Assembly (NCBI RefSeq): GCF_005239225.2
Contig: NC_133291.1
Span: forward strand, 1,922,001-1,986,000
Length of the DNA stretch: 64,000 nt
Direction: 5' to 3'
Source: Populus alba
Lineage: Eukaryota > Streptophyta > Magnoliopsida > Malpighiales > Salicaceae
Shown here: piece by piece, positions 9,054-20,017 of the stretch
Position numbering within the stretch: the stretch's first letter is position 1
Layout of the letters: the number at the start of each line of letters is the position of its first letter
Made by a program: the position numbers and the translations under genes
Notes under the pieces: generated by a model
What the model saw: only the letters and a program-made list of their open reading frames with translations
Database searches by the model: none
Told to the model about the DNA's origin: nothing

Positions 9054-12035
9054 GTCTGTGATCAGGAGATCAGAGTGCCAATGAAATACTTGAGGATCGA
9101 AAGTAGAATAGATGCCAACATCTAAATGGTTGAAGAATTGGAATAAGACTTCCCTCGTGTTGTCACAGGAACTTGTTTTAAGTTTCAATATGTCACTGCT
9201 TGCTTTCAGTTTAGAGTGCCTTGCTGGTATGGTAGTCTTTCCAGGTATGTTCACTGCATATTTGTAGACGAATATAAGTATTTCGATGAATTGAAGGATG
9301 GAATATCTAGTGATTGATACCACATTTTAGTTTTAATCATCTAGCAATAGCAGCAGGAGATGGATTTAAAAATTACAAGACATCATCATCATCAAATAAA
9401 TGGTTTTTCAACCTTATACTGAAACAATATGAGCACATAACTGATGCGGCCCGAACCTTGCAGTATGAACAGCCCAGCCGAAAACATGCCGAGGTAAGAA
9501 AATAAGAAACACGAAACCCACTTCTGAAAAAACCTCAAAATCACCTGTCTTTCTATCAATTTGACAAATTGGTCCCACGTAAAAACAGTTTGGTCAAAAT
9601 TTAGCTCGTGTTTATAAAAATTAGTTAATCAAACCAACTGGACTAAACTGCATTAAATTGGGAAATTAATACCAATTAAAGTTTATGAATATTTTTAATA
9701 AATTGAAAATATCCATTTCTCAAGAAAATAAAAATTCGTGAAATTTTTTATTAAAATTTAACATCATTATCACTCGCCCCGCAGGATTTAGTTTTAAAAT
9801 TTTTATTTTGACACGAACAAGAGGACCAGTCGGGGCCTAAAGATGCAGCTACGCATTCGCCAATTATTTCAAGCTGCAATGATGAGTGGAGAATTTGAGC
9901 ATATAATAAGCTTTTATTTAGTTTAAATCCGACCGCAATTGCCTATTGCTATGATTGTGAGGTTGAACGACTGAGTGGAAACATGCATAAAATAGTGTCC
10001 TCTATTTTCATTTTGTTTTTTGTTTTTATGTTCAGCTAATTTTTAGGCATGGACATTAATTAACATTTGCATCAAAAAATTTTTTTAAATGATGAGATGA
10101 TGAACTGATGGCCACGGATTGTTTGAGAGTATTATTAAGAGTATTATAGAGGTTATTTTTTGTTTAGAAATATATTAAAATAATATATATTTTAATAACA
10201 ATAACAAATTAAAACAATAAAAAAAAAAAAGTGTGAAGCTAGAAAACAAAATTTAATACACGGTTTGAACTGCAGTGAAATGGTGATGAAATGACCGAGT
10301 TTATTGCCAACCATTGCATTACAACTAGTTCTCTCTTACACAGGTGCAAGTCCTTGAGCAAACACAAACATACGAGCAGGAAAGCGTTTCCAAGATTCAG
10401 GTAGTTCTCTCTTCTGCTACACATGTGCCATCCACAAATGTGAAGGTATTGGCACAGGATAGCCTTTATCAATATTTTTTAATTAGTTTTATAAAAAAAA
10501 ATTATAATTATCAATTAAGTTATCAAAAAATTCTAAAAATTTGCATGTAATCTTCTAATATGATGTTTTAGCTTGGATTAAAATTTTTAAAATTTTTAAA
10601 AAAATTTAAAAATTTGATGAAAAATCACAATTCGATCAGTTTTACGTTATTAAATATAATTTTTAATCCGACCATCAGATCGAGTTGAAATCAAATAAAA
10701 ACACAATCACTCAGTAAGAATAAAGACAACGTTGCAGTTGCATGATACCTCTATAGTTGTGGAAACTCAAATCATTACAAATGCATTAATTTCATAACAT
10801 CATACATTTGATTGTGAGAAGCTTAACTGTTGCAATTAGGCTGGACCGTGTCTGTTTTTGTAGGCTTTAAACTAGCTAGATTAGACGGATCCTGAAATGG
10901 CCATGCTGTTTTAAGACCAGGCCGACATATTCAAATGGAAACCCATCCGTTTGTTATTATGGAAACTGAAATGGACAATTCTAAGCAAATAACTGAGAAG
11001 CCCAGAACAAAGAAACCTGATAAGCCCATAAACAAAAGCCCAGCATCCACAAAAGAGAATAGAAAAGAGGTAAGAAACGGGCTAAAGGCCCAGCATGACA
11101 GTGACCAAATAAAAGTAGCGTCACCACAAAATTTAACCAGTGAATCACCCCCGTCAAACCTTAATTTGTTAAACAAAACAACAATCTCACATGTTCAAAA
11201 TAAAATATTTTTGCATGGCGGATGAAACTATCTAATAAACTTGTCATGTACTTATGTATGGAAAGCCACTATTAATTTGAGATGTAATTTAAAAATTTTC
11301 ACAGATAAATTATGAAAAGAATAAATCAAAATGACTTTACATGGTATTTCATAAAAGAAACACAAATCAACTTTTAAAAGATATATAGTATAATTTAGAA
11401 TTCAAAGATCAAAAATTTTAACTTCTGATTAAATCAAGATTTTCATTAAATTTTGTAATAAGCTCCTGGTCTAAATCAAAAGTTGTTTCTAACCAAAAAT
11501 ATCCATGACTTTCTATAAATAAAGTTCTAAAACAAAAGCTGGAATTAATTTATAAAAAATCATACTAAACATAATCAAATTATTAATGATATAACCTTTT
11601 GTCTCCAACTCAAACCCAAGAACTCTCTAAAATGACTTTTAGGTTATGCTGTTTGTCAAAGTATTAAACAATGGGCTCTGTTTGATTTAATGGGCATTTG
11701 AAGTTTGTTTGAGCAGGCTTTGGTAGCTTATGGGCCTTCTAGATTTGTTTCCTTTGTTCTGTGCAAGTTTCCATTTCAGTCCACCCGCCCTTTTTTTTGC
11801 GTGGTTCTCCACCATGATTCTGCCGGTAAGCGTTCGCCCTCCTCCAATATAATTTACAAGAAAACATCAACCCAACTTACTCAGGCTCAGCAGTATAATG
11901 ATAATTTAACCCAAATTTAATAGCTATTGGTTCAAATAATTTGAATGCGTGTTTTTTGTTTTTTGGATAGTTCTTTTATTTAATACATAATTTATAAGGT
12001 ATAGATATTAACAAATTTAATTTTAAATTCGATCT
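9054..12035. other. Intergenic region with no supported gene
   Basis: About 9054-9245 continues the 3' flank shared with copy 3. The rest is AT-rich. Two small lysine/serine-rich or unstructured frames (10344-10550 and 10935-11225) show no domain. The latter (METHPFV..., many K, P, S) could be a piece of a LINE ORF1 or gag-like region, but no reverse transcriptase or element end was found. A poly-A run near 10220 and AT-rich tracts have no assigned role. Confidence 0.4.
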
Positions 12036-12742
12036 ACGAGGCACGCAGGCGAAGAGATTTGAGTCTCCTTCAGCGGCTGAACATCGCAATTGACGTGGCT
12101 AGTGCACTCGATTATTTGCACAACCATTGCCAGATTGCCGTTGTTCATTGCGATCTGAAGCCAAGCAATGTCCTTCTTGATGGTGACTTTGGATTAGCAA
12201 GGCTCCTCCCACAAGCTTCCCATCAGCTCTGTTTGGATCAGACAAGCACCACTGGTTTAAAAGGCACCGTTGGCTATGCAGCCCCGGGTAATATTAGAAT
12301 AATCCTTCCATTATTTACCTTTCAGTTTACAATCTTGGTCTGACTTCATTTGATTTACATTGAAAGCTTCAATTTCTCTGCATTATATATGCATATCTAG
12401 AGCATGGATTTCCTTCTAAAGACCTACTGGCCATTTCTATGTTACATTGAGTTCGGAATGTTCAACTAAATATTTGACTTCTTACTGTCCATTTCACGAC
12501 AAGTATTTGCAACCATTTTATCTGAACTGCAGAGTGTGGCCTTGGAAGTGAGGTGTCGCCTTATGGGGACGTGTACAGCTATGGCATCCTATTATTGGAG
12601 GTGTTTACCGGAGGGAGACCTACGGATGGCTTGTTTAAAGATGGCCTGAACCTGCATAACTTTGCTAAAACGGCTTTGCCAATCTTCTGGGACCGAAGTT
12701 GTGGACACAGTACTTGTAACAGAAGCTGAGGAAACGAGTGGC
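12036..12742 (+). pseudogene. LRR-RLK kinase fragment (broken fourth copy)
   Basis: It begins inside the kinase domain, at the sequence equivalent to [12 protein letters not shown], and runs through HCDLKPSN, the shared intron and part of exon 2, ending after a GAGGAAACGAGTGG segment. An 18 bp deletion between two GGTGAC repeats removes six residues just before DFG. Single-base insertions and substitutions near 12680-12710 break the frame, and the ectodomain and N-lobe are absent. LCLDQ, TVGYAAP and the intron sequence match copy 1 rather than copies 2 and 3 (LGLDQ, TIGYAAP), so it descends from a copy-1-like gene. It is not functional as a kinase. Confidence 0.9.
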
Positions 12743-12767
12743 TCTAGTGCAGAGCCTCAACTTACTT

Positions 12768-12956
12768 TTTTTTGATAATCTAGGGTATCTGGATCAGCTT
12801 ACGCGCACCACGATTAATTTCCGGACCCACTAAATATCCTGCAAGCCCAATAGATAAATAAGACATCGCGGGAATAACAGACATACACACTAAGACTTGA
12901 ACCAGGATGTAAAGGCAAGGAAGCCCTTGCCATCACTGGGCTACAAGCCTTGGTGT
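12768..12956 (-). mobile_element. tRNA-derived SINE (Au-like) with target duplication
   Basis: Read on the minus strand it starts ACACCAAGGCTTGTAGCCCA, has a box-A-like TAGCCCAGTGATGG and a box-B-like GGTTCAAGTCT, and ends with GTGCGCGTAAGCTGATCC, CCTAGATTATC and a poly-A tail. The tRNA-like head and this 3' segment are those of plant tRNA-derived SINEs; the 3' part resembles the Au family as I recall it. It is flanked by 19 bp direct repeats, 12749-12767 (GCAGAGCCTCAACTTACTT) and 12957-12975 (one mismatch), consistent with target-primed insertion. The length is about 189 bp. Confidence 0.88.
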
Positions 12957-13110
12957 GCAAAGCCTCAACTTACTTGTTGATGCTGATGGATGCATTGTGT
13001 ATGTTAGTTATTTTTTATTAAATAATATTTATATTTATTATATTATTAAAATATTTTTTAATCAACTTTATTATTATTATTATCATTACTATTATTATAT
13101 AAACAATGTT
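12957..13110. repeat. Dispersed repeat, second copy at 23178-23290
   Basis: From GCAAAGCCTCAACTTACTTG onward this segment matches 23178 onward (TGCAACCTCAACCTACTTGC, later TTAAATAATATTTATATTTAT and an ACTTTATTATTA-like tail). The copy at 23178 lacks the SINE and so shows the unoccupied form of this sequence. Confidence 0.7.
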
Positions 13111-13140
13111 GAATATAAATATAAATATTATACAATACTC

Positions 13141-14745
13141 TAAATGGTGGGGGAATCATTGTTCCCCCACACACAAAGCACTCTGGATTACAACAGTAAT
13201 CCACAATGCTTTCCTCTTTTTTTTTTTTCTTTTTTTTTCTGTATTTTTTCAACTTTCCCTCTTCTTTTTTTTGTTTTTTTTCAGCTTTTTTTTTTCAAAA
13301 TTGCTTTCCTTTTTTTTCCAATTTTTTTCCTTTTTTCCATTTAATTTTCTTTTTAAAATGTTTTTTTTATTGATTTTACTTTTTAAATATTGAACTGCGT
13401 TAAAAATTCTGCTTTGTAATTTTTTTTCTTTAAAATACTGTGGATTGCTACGGTGTTTTTCCAATTAGTTTTTTCTATTTTATTTTTTTATTTTTCAAAA
13501 TTATATTTGTTAAATTTTTTTATATTAAGTTGATTAAAAATTTAGTTTTGTAATTTTTTTCTTTAAAAGATTGTTGATTGTTACAGTGTTTCTCCGCATG
13601 GTTTTCTTTGTTTTTGTTTTTGTTTTCTCCGAAATTATTATTTTTTTATTATTTTTTTTAATATTGAGCTGGTTAAAAATTACAATTACAATATGTGAGG
13701 AAAACAATGTAACTTTCCTCGCAAATTACTATAGATTGCTACAGTGTTTTTTTTCATGTGGTTCTTTTTTCTGTTTTGTTATTTTTTTTTTCTAAAATTA
13801 TCTTTGTCAATTTTATTTTTTAAATATTAAGCTGGTTAATAATTGCAATTACAAATAGATACAAGTTTTTCCTCACAAAAACACCATGGATTGATACAAT
13901 TTTTCCTTACATGGTTTTTTTTCAGTTTCTTTTGTGTTTTTCTTTTTTGTAATATTTTTTTTAAAAATTATCTTCGTCGATTTTATTTTTTTTAATATCG
14001 AGTTGGTTAGAATTTAACTTTGTAATAAAGCTTAATCATGTGGGGAAAACACTGTAGCTTTCCTCACAAAACATTGTTTGAAAATTACTATTAAAAGTCA
14101 TTATAAATAATGTTAAATCATGTGGGGAAGCACTGTAACTTTCATCACAAAACACCGTGAATTGCTACAGTGTTTCCAACATGATTTTTTGCCTTTTTTT
14201 GTTTTTTCTTTTAATATTTTTTTTCTAAAAATTATCTTTGTCGATTTAATATTTTTTTAATAGTAAGCCAATTAAGAATTTAGCTTTATAATTTTTTTCT
14301 TTAAAACACTGTCAATTATTGCAGTGTTTTCCCATATGATTTTTTTATTATTTTTTTCCAAAATTATCTTTGTTCATTTTTTTAAAATATTAAGTTGGTT
14401 AAGAATTATAATTACAATAAAGTTAAATCATGTAGGGAAAGCGTTATAGTTTTTCTTACAAAACACTAAGGATTGCTATAGTATTTATCTAAATGGTTTT
14501 TTATTTTATTTTATTGGGGAAAGCACTGTAGTTTTCCTCATAAAACATTTTCAATTGCTACAACGTTTTTCTTATAGGTTTTTTTCCTTCCAAAATTATC
14601 TTTGTTGTTTTTTTTAATATTAAGTTGGTAGAAAATTTAGCTTTGTATTTTTTTTTTGCTTTTTATTAACAGAAAAGCTAAATCATGTGGCAAAAACAAT
14701 GTATCTTTCCTCCCAAAATATTATGGATTGCTACAAATTATTTTG
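13141..14745. repeat. Degenerate ~150-160 bp tandem array
   Basis: About nine decayed units are recognised by a GATTGCTACAGTGTTT-like anchor (near 13443, 13574, 13732, 13888, 14158, 14307, 14471, 14547 and 14726). Each is followed by a T-rich stretch, an AAAATTATCTTTGTC-like motif, an ATTAAG-TGGTTA-like motif and often CATGTGGGGAAAACACTGTA. Spacing is irregular, mostly 130-165 bp with one double gap. Open frames here are poly-T artefacts. Confidence 0.75.
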
Positions 14746-14934
14746 TTTAGTCTCTAAGTTTTGATCACCAACATAACTTTTTTTCCCATCATGAAATATT
14801 AACTTCATCATATCTTTAGTTTCTATTACTTATCTAGCATTGATTCATAATTATAATACTATTAAAATATTTATTTTATAAATCCGCGGCAGCACGGGGC
14901 ATACATCTCGTAAATATATAAACAATGTTGAAAC

Positions 14935-15230
14935 GACCTTTTGTCCTATAATGATAAGATCTAAGGGCTTTCTGGGCTCAAAATTCTCCATCAAACGTTT
15001 GCTCATCCTTGCGGTCCTAACCCACTGTCTGAAGTCAATCTTAGCATCACACCCATCCTTTTCCTCTGTATCTGTATTAATAGCGCAGCACTGCCAACCA
15101 CATGTTTCTCCATATATTCATGTCTAAAATGGAGCTACCACGCCTGTTTTTTCTCATAACGTGTTCATTTTTCTTGCTAATGATTCCATTCTTTTGAAGA
15201 GTTAAACTTTTTGAAAAGTACAGGGAAATT
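14935..15230 (+). pseudogene. 5' remnant of a lost LRR-RLK (leader plus signal peptide)
   Basis: The leader GATCTAAGGGCTTTCTGGGC through CACTGCCAACCA matches 24545-24690 upstream of copy 3. It continues into ATGTCTAAAATGGAG and a hydrophobic signal-peptide-like stretch (MSKMELPRLFF..., with FFLL), which ends in a stop near 15197. The LRR and kinase parts are missing. A related remnant is at 23555-23895. Confidence 0.8.
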
Positions 15231-16208
15231 ATTTCTTGGTTGCAAGTTGCAAGATATTAGAGTCCTGTAGTAGTAAAATTGTTTGGGGATACTATTTAAA
15301 AATGCATTTGCATTGATTTTATGTTCTATAATGATTAACAAAATAACTAAATTTGGTATTGCTGAAATTTTTATAACTTTTAAAGAATAAAATTTAAAAA
15401 TTATAAATTATAATTTTTTTCTAGAAAATTTAAAACAAAACTGTGATTTATATTGTTCAACTAGCACTTTAAAATTTAAAATTAAAATTAAATACATACA
15501 AGGCACCACGCAAACCAACAGAGACCGAGTCGTGAGTCCTTATCCAAAGTTGAACAATATAAATCACAATTTTTGGGCCAAGTGGAAGACACGTGATAGT
15601 GATATTTAATACAATGAGGCCCAACATGGTGTCAGTGCCATTCTAATTTTAATGACAAGGGAAGCTCATATGCCCCAACATCCCCGACATGTGGATTAAC
15701 TAAGAGCACATTCACCACCTTCATCTGCAAACAAATTTAACGATTGTACTACACGATTGAATGGTTATGCTTGCAATGCATGTTCGATCGAGTCTTGTTA
15801 ATCCTGTTAGATTAAAAAATAATTTTTAAAATGTGTTAATTTAAAAAAATATTTGTTTATATTTTTTAAATTATTTAGATATATTAATATCAAAAATAAT
15901 TTTTTAAAAACTAAAAATAATATTATTTTAATACATCTCTAAAATAAAATAAAATTGGGTATGACCAAGTTGACCCGACGGGTGAATCTAGCAAGACCCT
16001 ATTGCAATCTAATGAATTTTATTTTTTATTTTTTACGAAAATGATATCATTTTGATTTGTTAAAAATAAAAATTGACTCGGATAATCAAGTCAAAACCCA
16101 GATCTTAAATTGAACTGGGTTTAAAAACTATGCTTGTGGACAATTATTTTAGAGACCAGGTTGGTCCTAGACTTCTTGCATATTCCTATCAACTGGAAGC
16201 ACAATTTA
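15231..16208. other. AT-rich intergenic DNA with a dispersed AT repeat
   Basis: No gene is visible. About 15300-15335 (TGCATTTGCATTGATTTTATG) still matches the decayed unit near 23725. About 15830-15945 has the ATTTTTTAAA...ATTAATATCAAAAATAATTTTT pattern of an AT-rich repeat seen again near 48800, 49450 and 51600. Confidence 0.5.
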
Positions 16209-16685
16209 TCAAAAGCTTTGGTTTTTTTTAGCGATGCCCGAATCTGGTTCGATTAAATTCCTCACAGAAATATATAATTACTGAGCGTTTGCAAAACCTG
16301 CTATGCGGTTGCTGTGTGTCAAGGCAATACTTTAATGGGCTTTGATTTCATGGGATAAAAAAGGATAAACTTTTGTATCTTGTATTTGTTAAGTCGGGGC
16401 CTTCCAAATAAAGTTAAGTCGGGGCCTTCCAAATAAAAGGAAGACCACGTCAAGGAAAAAATATGTCAGAGTTAAGTTTACCCTATTTTTTCCACGTCAT
16501 TAGTACTCTAATGGATTCACTTTTCTTGCTAATAATGATCATTAGTACTCTTAATGTATTCACTTTTCTTGCTAATAATGATCATTTTTCCCACGTCATT
16601 AGTACACTAATGAGTTTTCCTCTCGCCTTGTATTTGGATCTCACTTGCCGTGAAGCTAATATATTACATCTTCATGTTTACTTGA
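16209..16685 (+). promoter_or_regulatory. Upstream leader of LRR-RLK copy 2, with a PPR remnant and short duplications
   Basis: This is collinear with 5039-5441. At 16233-16272 the sense frame reads DARIWFD, stop, IPHRN, a decayed PPR motif (family form NARxLFDEMPxRN). Two small duplications are specific to this copy: AAGTCGGGGCCTTCCAAATA at about 16391 and 16414, and the ATTCACTTTTCTTGCTAATAA / CACGTCATTAGTAC segments repeated between 16490 and 16600. Promoter function is inferred only from position and conservation. Confidence 0.6.
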
Positions 16686-19600
16686 ATGATCATGTCTAAA
16701 ATGGAGATTCCAGGCTTGAGTTCAAACAAACCGTACTCACTTTTCTTGCTAATAATTCAATTCTCTATTGCTTCATGTTTACTTGTAGGAAATGAGACAG
16801 ATAGACTCTCCCTGTTAGCCTTCAAGACTCAAATTAGTGATCCCCTTGGAAAATTGAGCTCGTGGAATGAATCCTTACACTTGTGTGAATGGTCAGGAGT
16901 TATCTGTGGAAGGAAGCATCGGAGGGTCGTAGAGCTTGACCTGCACTCTTCCCAGCTGGCAGGCAGCCTCTCTCCCCACATCGGCAACTTGAGTTTTCTC
17001 AGGATACTTAACCTGGAAATAAACAGCTTCAGCTATCTTATTCCACAGGAGCTAGGGCGTTTGTTTCGGATCCAGGAGTTGAGCCTCGGGAACAACACAT
17101 TCAGTGGTGAAATCCCTGTCAACATCTCGCGCTGCACAAATCTCTTGAGCATTGAATTGGCGAGCAACAATCTCACAGGAAAGCTTCCAGCGGAATTTGG
17201 GTCACTGTCAAAGCTACAGGTACTTAATTTCCAACATAACCATCTGTTTGGTGAGATTCCACCTTCATATGGAAATCTCTCTGAACTTCAGATAATTCGT
17301 GGAGTGCGGAATAATTTGCAAGGAGGCATTCCCGACAGTATTGGGCAGCTAAAAAGACTAGCAGACTTTACATTTGGTGTTAATAGTTTGAGTGGTACGA
17401 TCCCTTCCTCCATATACAATCTGTCATCCCTTGTTCGTTTCGGTGTACCAGTTAACCAACTTCATGGGAGTCTTCCTTCTGAGTTAGGCCTACTTCTTCC
17501 AAACCTTGAAACCTTTTTGATTCACAGCAACCAATTTGGAGGACTAATTCCAACTACCCTATCCAATGCCTCAAAAATTTCTAGTCTTCAACTTCATAAC
17601 AACAGCTTCACTGGAAAAGTGCCTTCTTTAGCTGGCCTGCATAATCTACGGAACCTGTTACTTCATTTCAATAACCTTGGAAATAACAAGGATGACGACC
17701 TGGGTTTTCTCAATCCCCTTGCAAACACTACCAGTTTGGAAGTTTTGGCGATAAATGATAACCAGTTTGGAGGGGTGCTGCCTGAAATAGTAAGCAACTT
17801 CTCAACAAAGCTCAGAATATTGTTAGTCGGAGGAAATAACCTACGTGGAAGCATTCCAACTGAGATTGGTAACCTCTTCGGCCTGGAAATTTTGGGCTTC
17901 GAGTTGAATCAATTGAGTGGCATTATACCAAGTTCTATTGGAAAATTACAGCGTTTGGGAGTTTTTAATATGAATGGAAATAAAATATCAGGAGACATCC
18001 CATCTTCTCTGGGCAATATCACTTCCTTGCTAGAAGTTTATTTCTTTGCAAATAACTTACAAGGTAGAATCCCGTCAAGTCTTGGAAATTGCCAAAATTT
18101 GTTGATATTGCGTCTCGATCAAAACAATTTGAGTGGTTCTATACCAAAAGAAGTAGTTGGAATTTCATCATTGTCCCTGTATTTAGACTTGGCTGAAAAT
18201 CAGTTGACAGGTCCCCTTCCCTCGGAAGTGGGTAAGCTGGTACATCTTGGAGGTTTGAACGTTTACAAAAACAGGTTATCTGGTGAAATTCCCGGAATTC
18301 TTAGCAGTTGTGTGAGTTTGGAGTATTTGAATTTGGGGGCCAACTTTTTCCAGGGCTCCATTCCTGAGTCTTTGAGTTCCTTGAGGGCCCTTCAAATTCT
18401 CAATCTCTCCCACAACAACTTGAGTGGAAAGATTCCCAAGTTTTTGGCAGAATTTAAGTTGCTGACAAGTTTGGATCTTTCATTTAATAACCTTGAAGGT
18501 GAGGTGCCTGTCCAAGGAGTCTTTGCTAGGGCGAGTGGATTTTCACTGTTGGGAAATAAAAAACTTTGTGGAGGAATGCCTCAGCTGAATCTGTCCGGAT
18601 GCACATCCAAGAAGTCAAGAAAGCTGAAATCTTCTACCAAGATGAAATTGATAATTGCAATTCCTTGTGGCTTTGTTGGAATTATCTTGGTCGTCTCTTC
18701 AATGCTTTTCTTTTTCTTGAAAGAGAAGAAAAGTAGGCCAGCTTCAGGCTCCCCATGGGAGAGCACATTTCAGCGAGTAGCCTACGAAGACCTGCTTCAA
18801 GCAACCAATGGGTTCTCCCCTGCTAATTTAATTGGTGCGGGTAGTTTTGGATCTGTGTATAAGGGAATCCTCAGATCAGATGGAGCAGCTGTTGCAGTGA
18901 AAGTATTCAACCTGCTACGTGAAGGAGCATCCAAGAGTTTCATGGCGGAATGCGCAGCCTTGATAAACATCAGGCACCGAAATCTTGTAAAAGTTTTAAC
19001 AGCGTGTTCTGGCATTGATTTTCAAGGTAATGACTTTAAAGCTCTAGTGTACGAGTTCATGGTGAAAGGGAGTCTAGAAGAGTGGTTGCATCCTGTTCAA
19101 ATATCTGACGAGGCACACGAGAGAAGAGATTTGAGTCTCCTTCAGCGGCTGAACATCGCGATTGACGTGGCTAGTGCACTCGATTATTTACACAACCATT
19201 GCCAGATTGCCGTTGTTCATTGCGATCTGAAGCCAAGCAATGTCCTTCTTGATGGTGACATGACTGCTCATGTTGGCGACTTTGGATTAGCAAGGCTCCT
19301 CCCACAAGCTTCCCATCAGCTCGGTTTGGATCAGACAAGCTCCATTGGTTTAAAAGGCACCATTGGCTACGCAGCCCCGGGTAATATTAGAATTTTCCTT
19401 CCATTATTTACCTTTCAGTTTACAATCTTGGTCTGACTTCATTTGATTTACATTGAAAGCTTCAATTTCTCTGCATTATATATGCATATCTAGAGCATGT
19501 ATTGCCTTCTAAAGACCTACTGGCCATTTCTATGTTACATTAAGTTTGGAATGTTCAACTAAATATTTGACTTCTTACTGTCCATTTCACGACAAGTATT

Positions 19601-20017
19601 TGCAACCATTTTATCTGAACTGCAGAGTATGGCCTTGGAAGCGAGGTGTCGCCTTATGGGGACGTGTACAGCTATGGCATCCTGTTATTGGAGGTGTTTA
19701 CCGGAAGGAGACCTACGGATGGCTTGTTTAAAGACGGGCTGAACCTTCATAACTTTGCTAAAACGGCTTTGCCAATCTCTGTGGCCGAAGTGTTGGACCC
19801 AGTACTTGTAGCAGAAGCTGAGGAAACGAGCGGCGATGCCTCTCGTAGGATGAGCCATATTGGAAATCATATGGAGTGTCTTGCTGCTATTGTCAATGTT
19901 GGAGTGGCTTGTTCTGCAGAATTCCCAAGAGAACGCATGGAAATTAGCAGTGTTGCAGTTGAACTGCGTCGAATCAGGCACATTCTTCTGGGACCTCAGA
20001 CTCATGGGGACCGCTAA
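16686..20017 (+). CDS. LRR receptor-like kinase copy 2 (EFR/XA21-type, non-RD)
   Basis: Exons 16686-19380 and 19626-20017 encode 1028 residues, the same length as copy 1. The signal peptide, the first LRRs (to about residue 232) and everything after about residue 434 are almost identical to copy 1. Between them, over about 17385-17985, substitutions are concentrated in the middle LRRs. Kinase motifs are complete ([27 protein letters not shown]), again non-RD. MTAHVG replaces the MTARVG of copies 1 and 3 just before DFG. The predicted role is a membrane immune-type receptor kinase whose ectodomain may have a ligand range distinct from copy 1. The intron is nearly identical to that of the other copies. 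Confidence 0.93.

Noticed and set aside
10344..10472. Possible exons with CAG/GTA-like borders
   Set aside because: Two CTAGTTCTCTCT-like direct repeats give exon-like edges, but no protein family or neighbouring exon was found.
10935..11225. 96-codon open frame rich in Lys, Pro and Ser
   Set aside because: No recognised domain, no splice partners, and AT-rich flanks with no element ends. A transposon fragment is possible but unsupported.
13106..13393. Phenylalanine-rich open frames on both strands
   Set aside because: Produced by poly-T runs in the degenerate tandem array.
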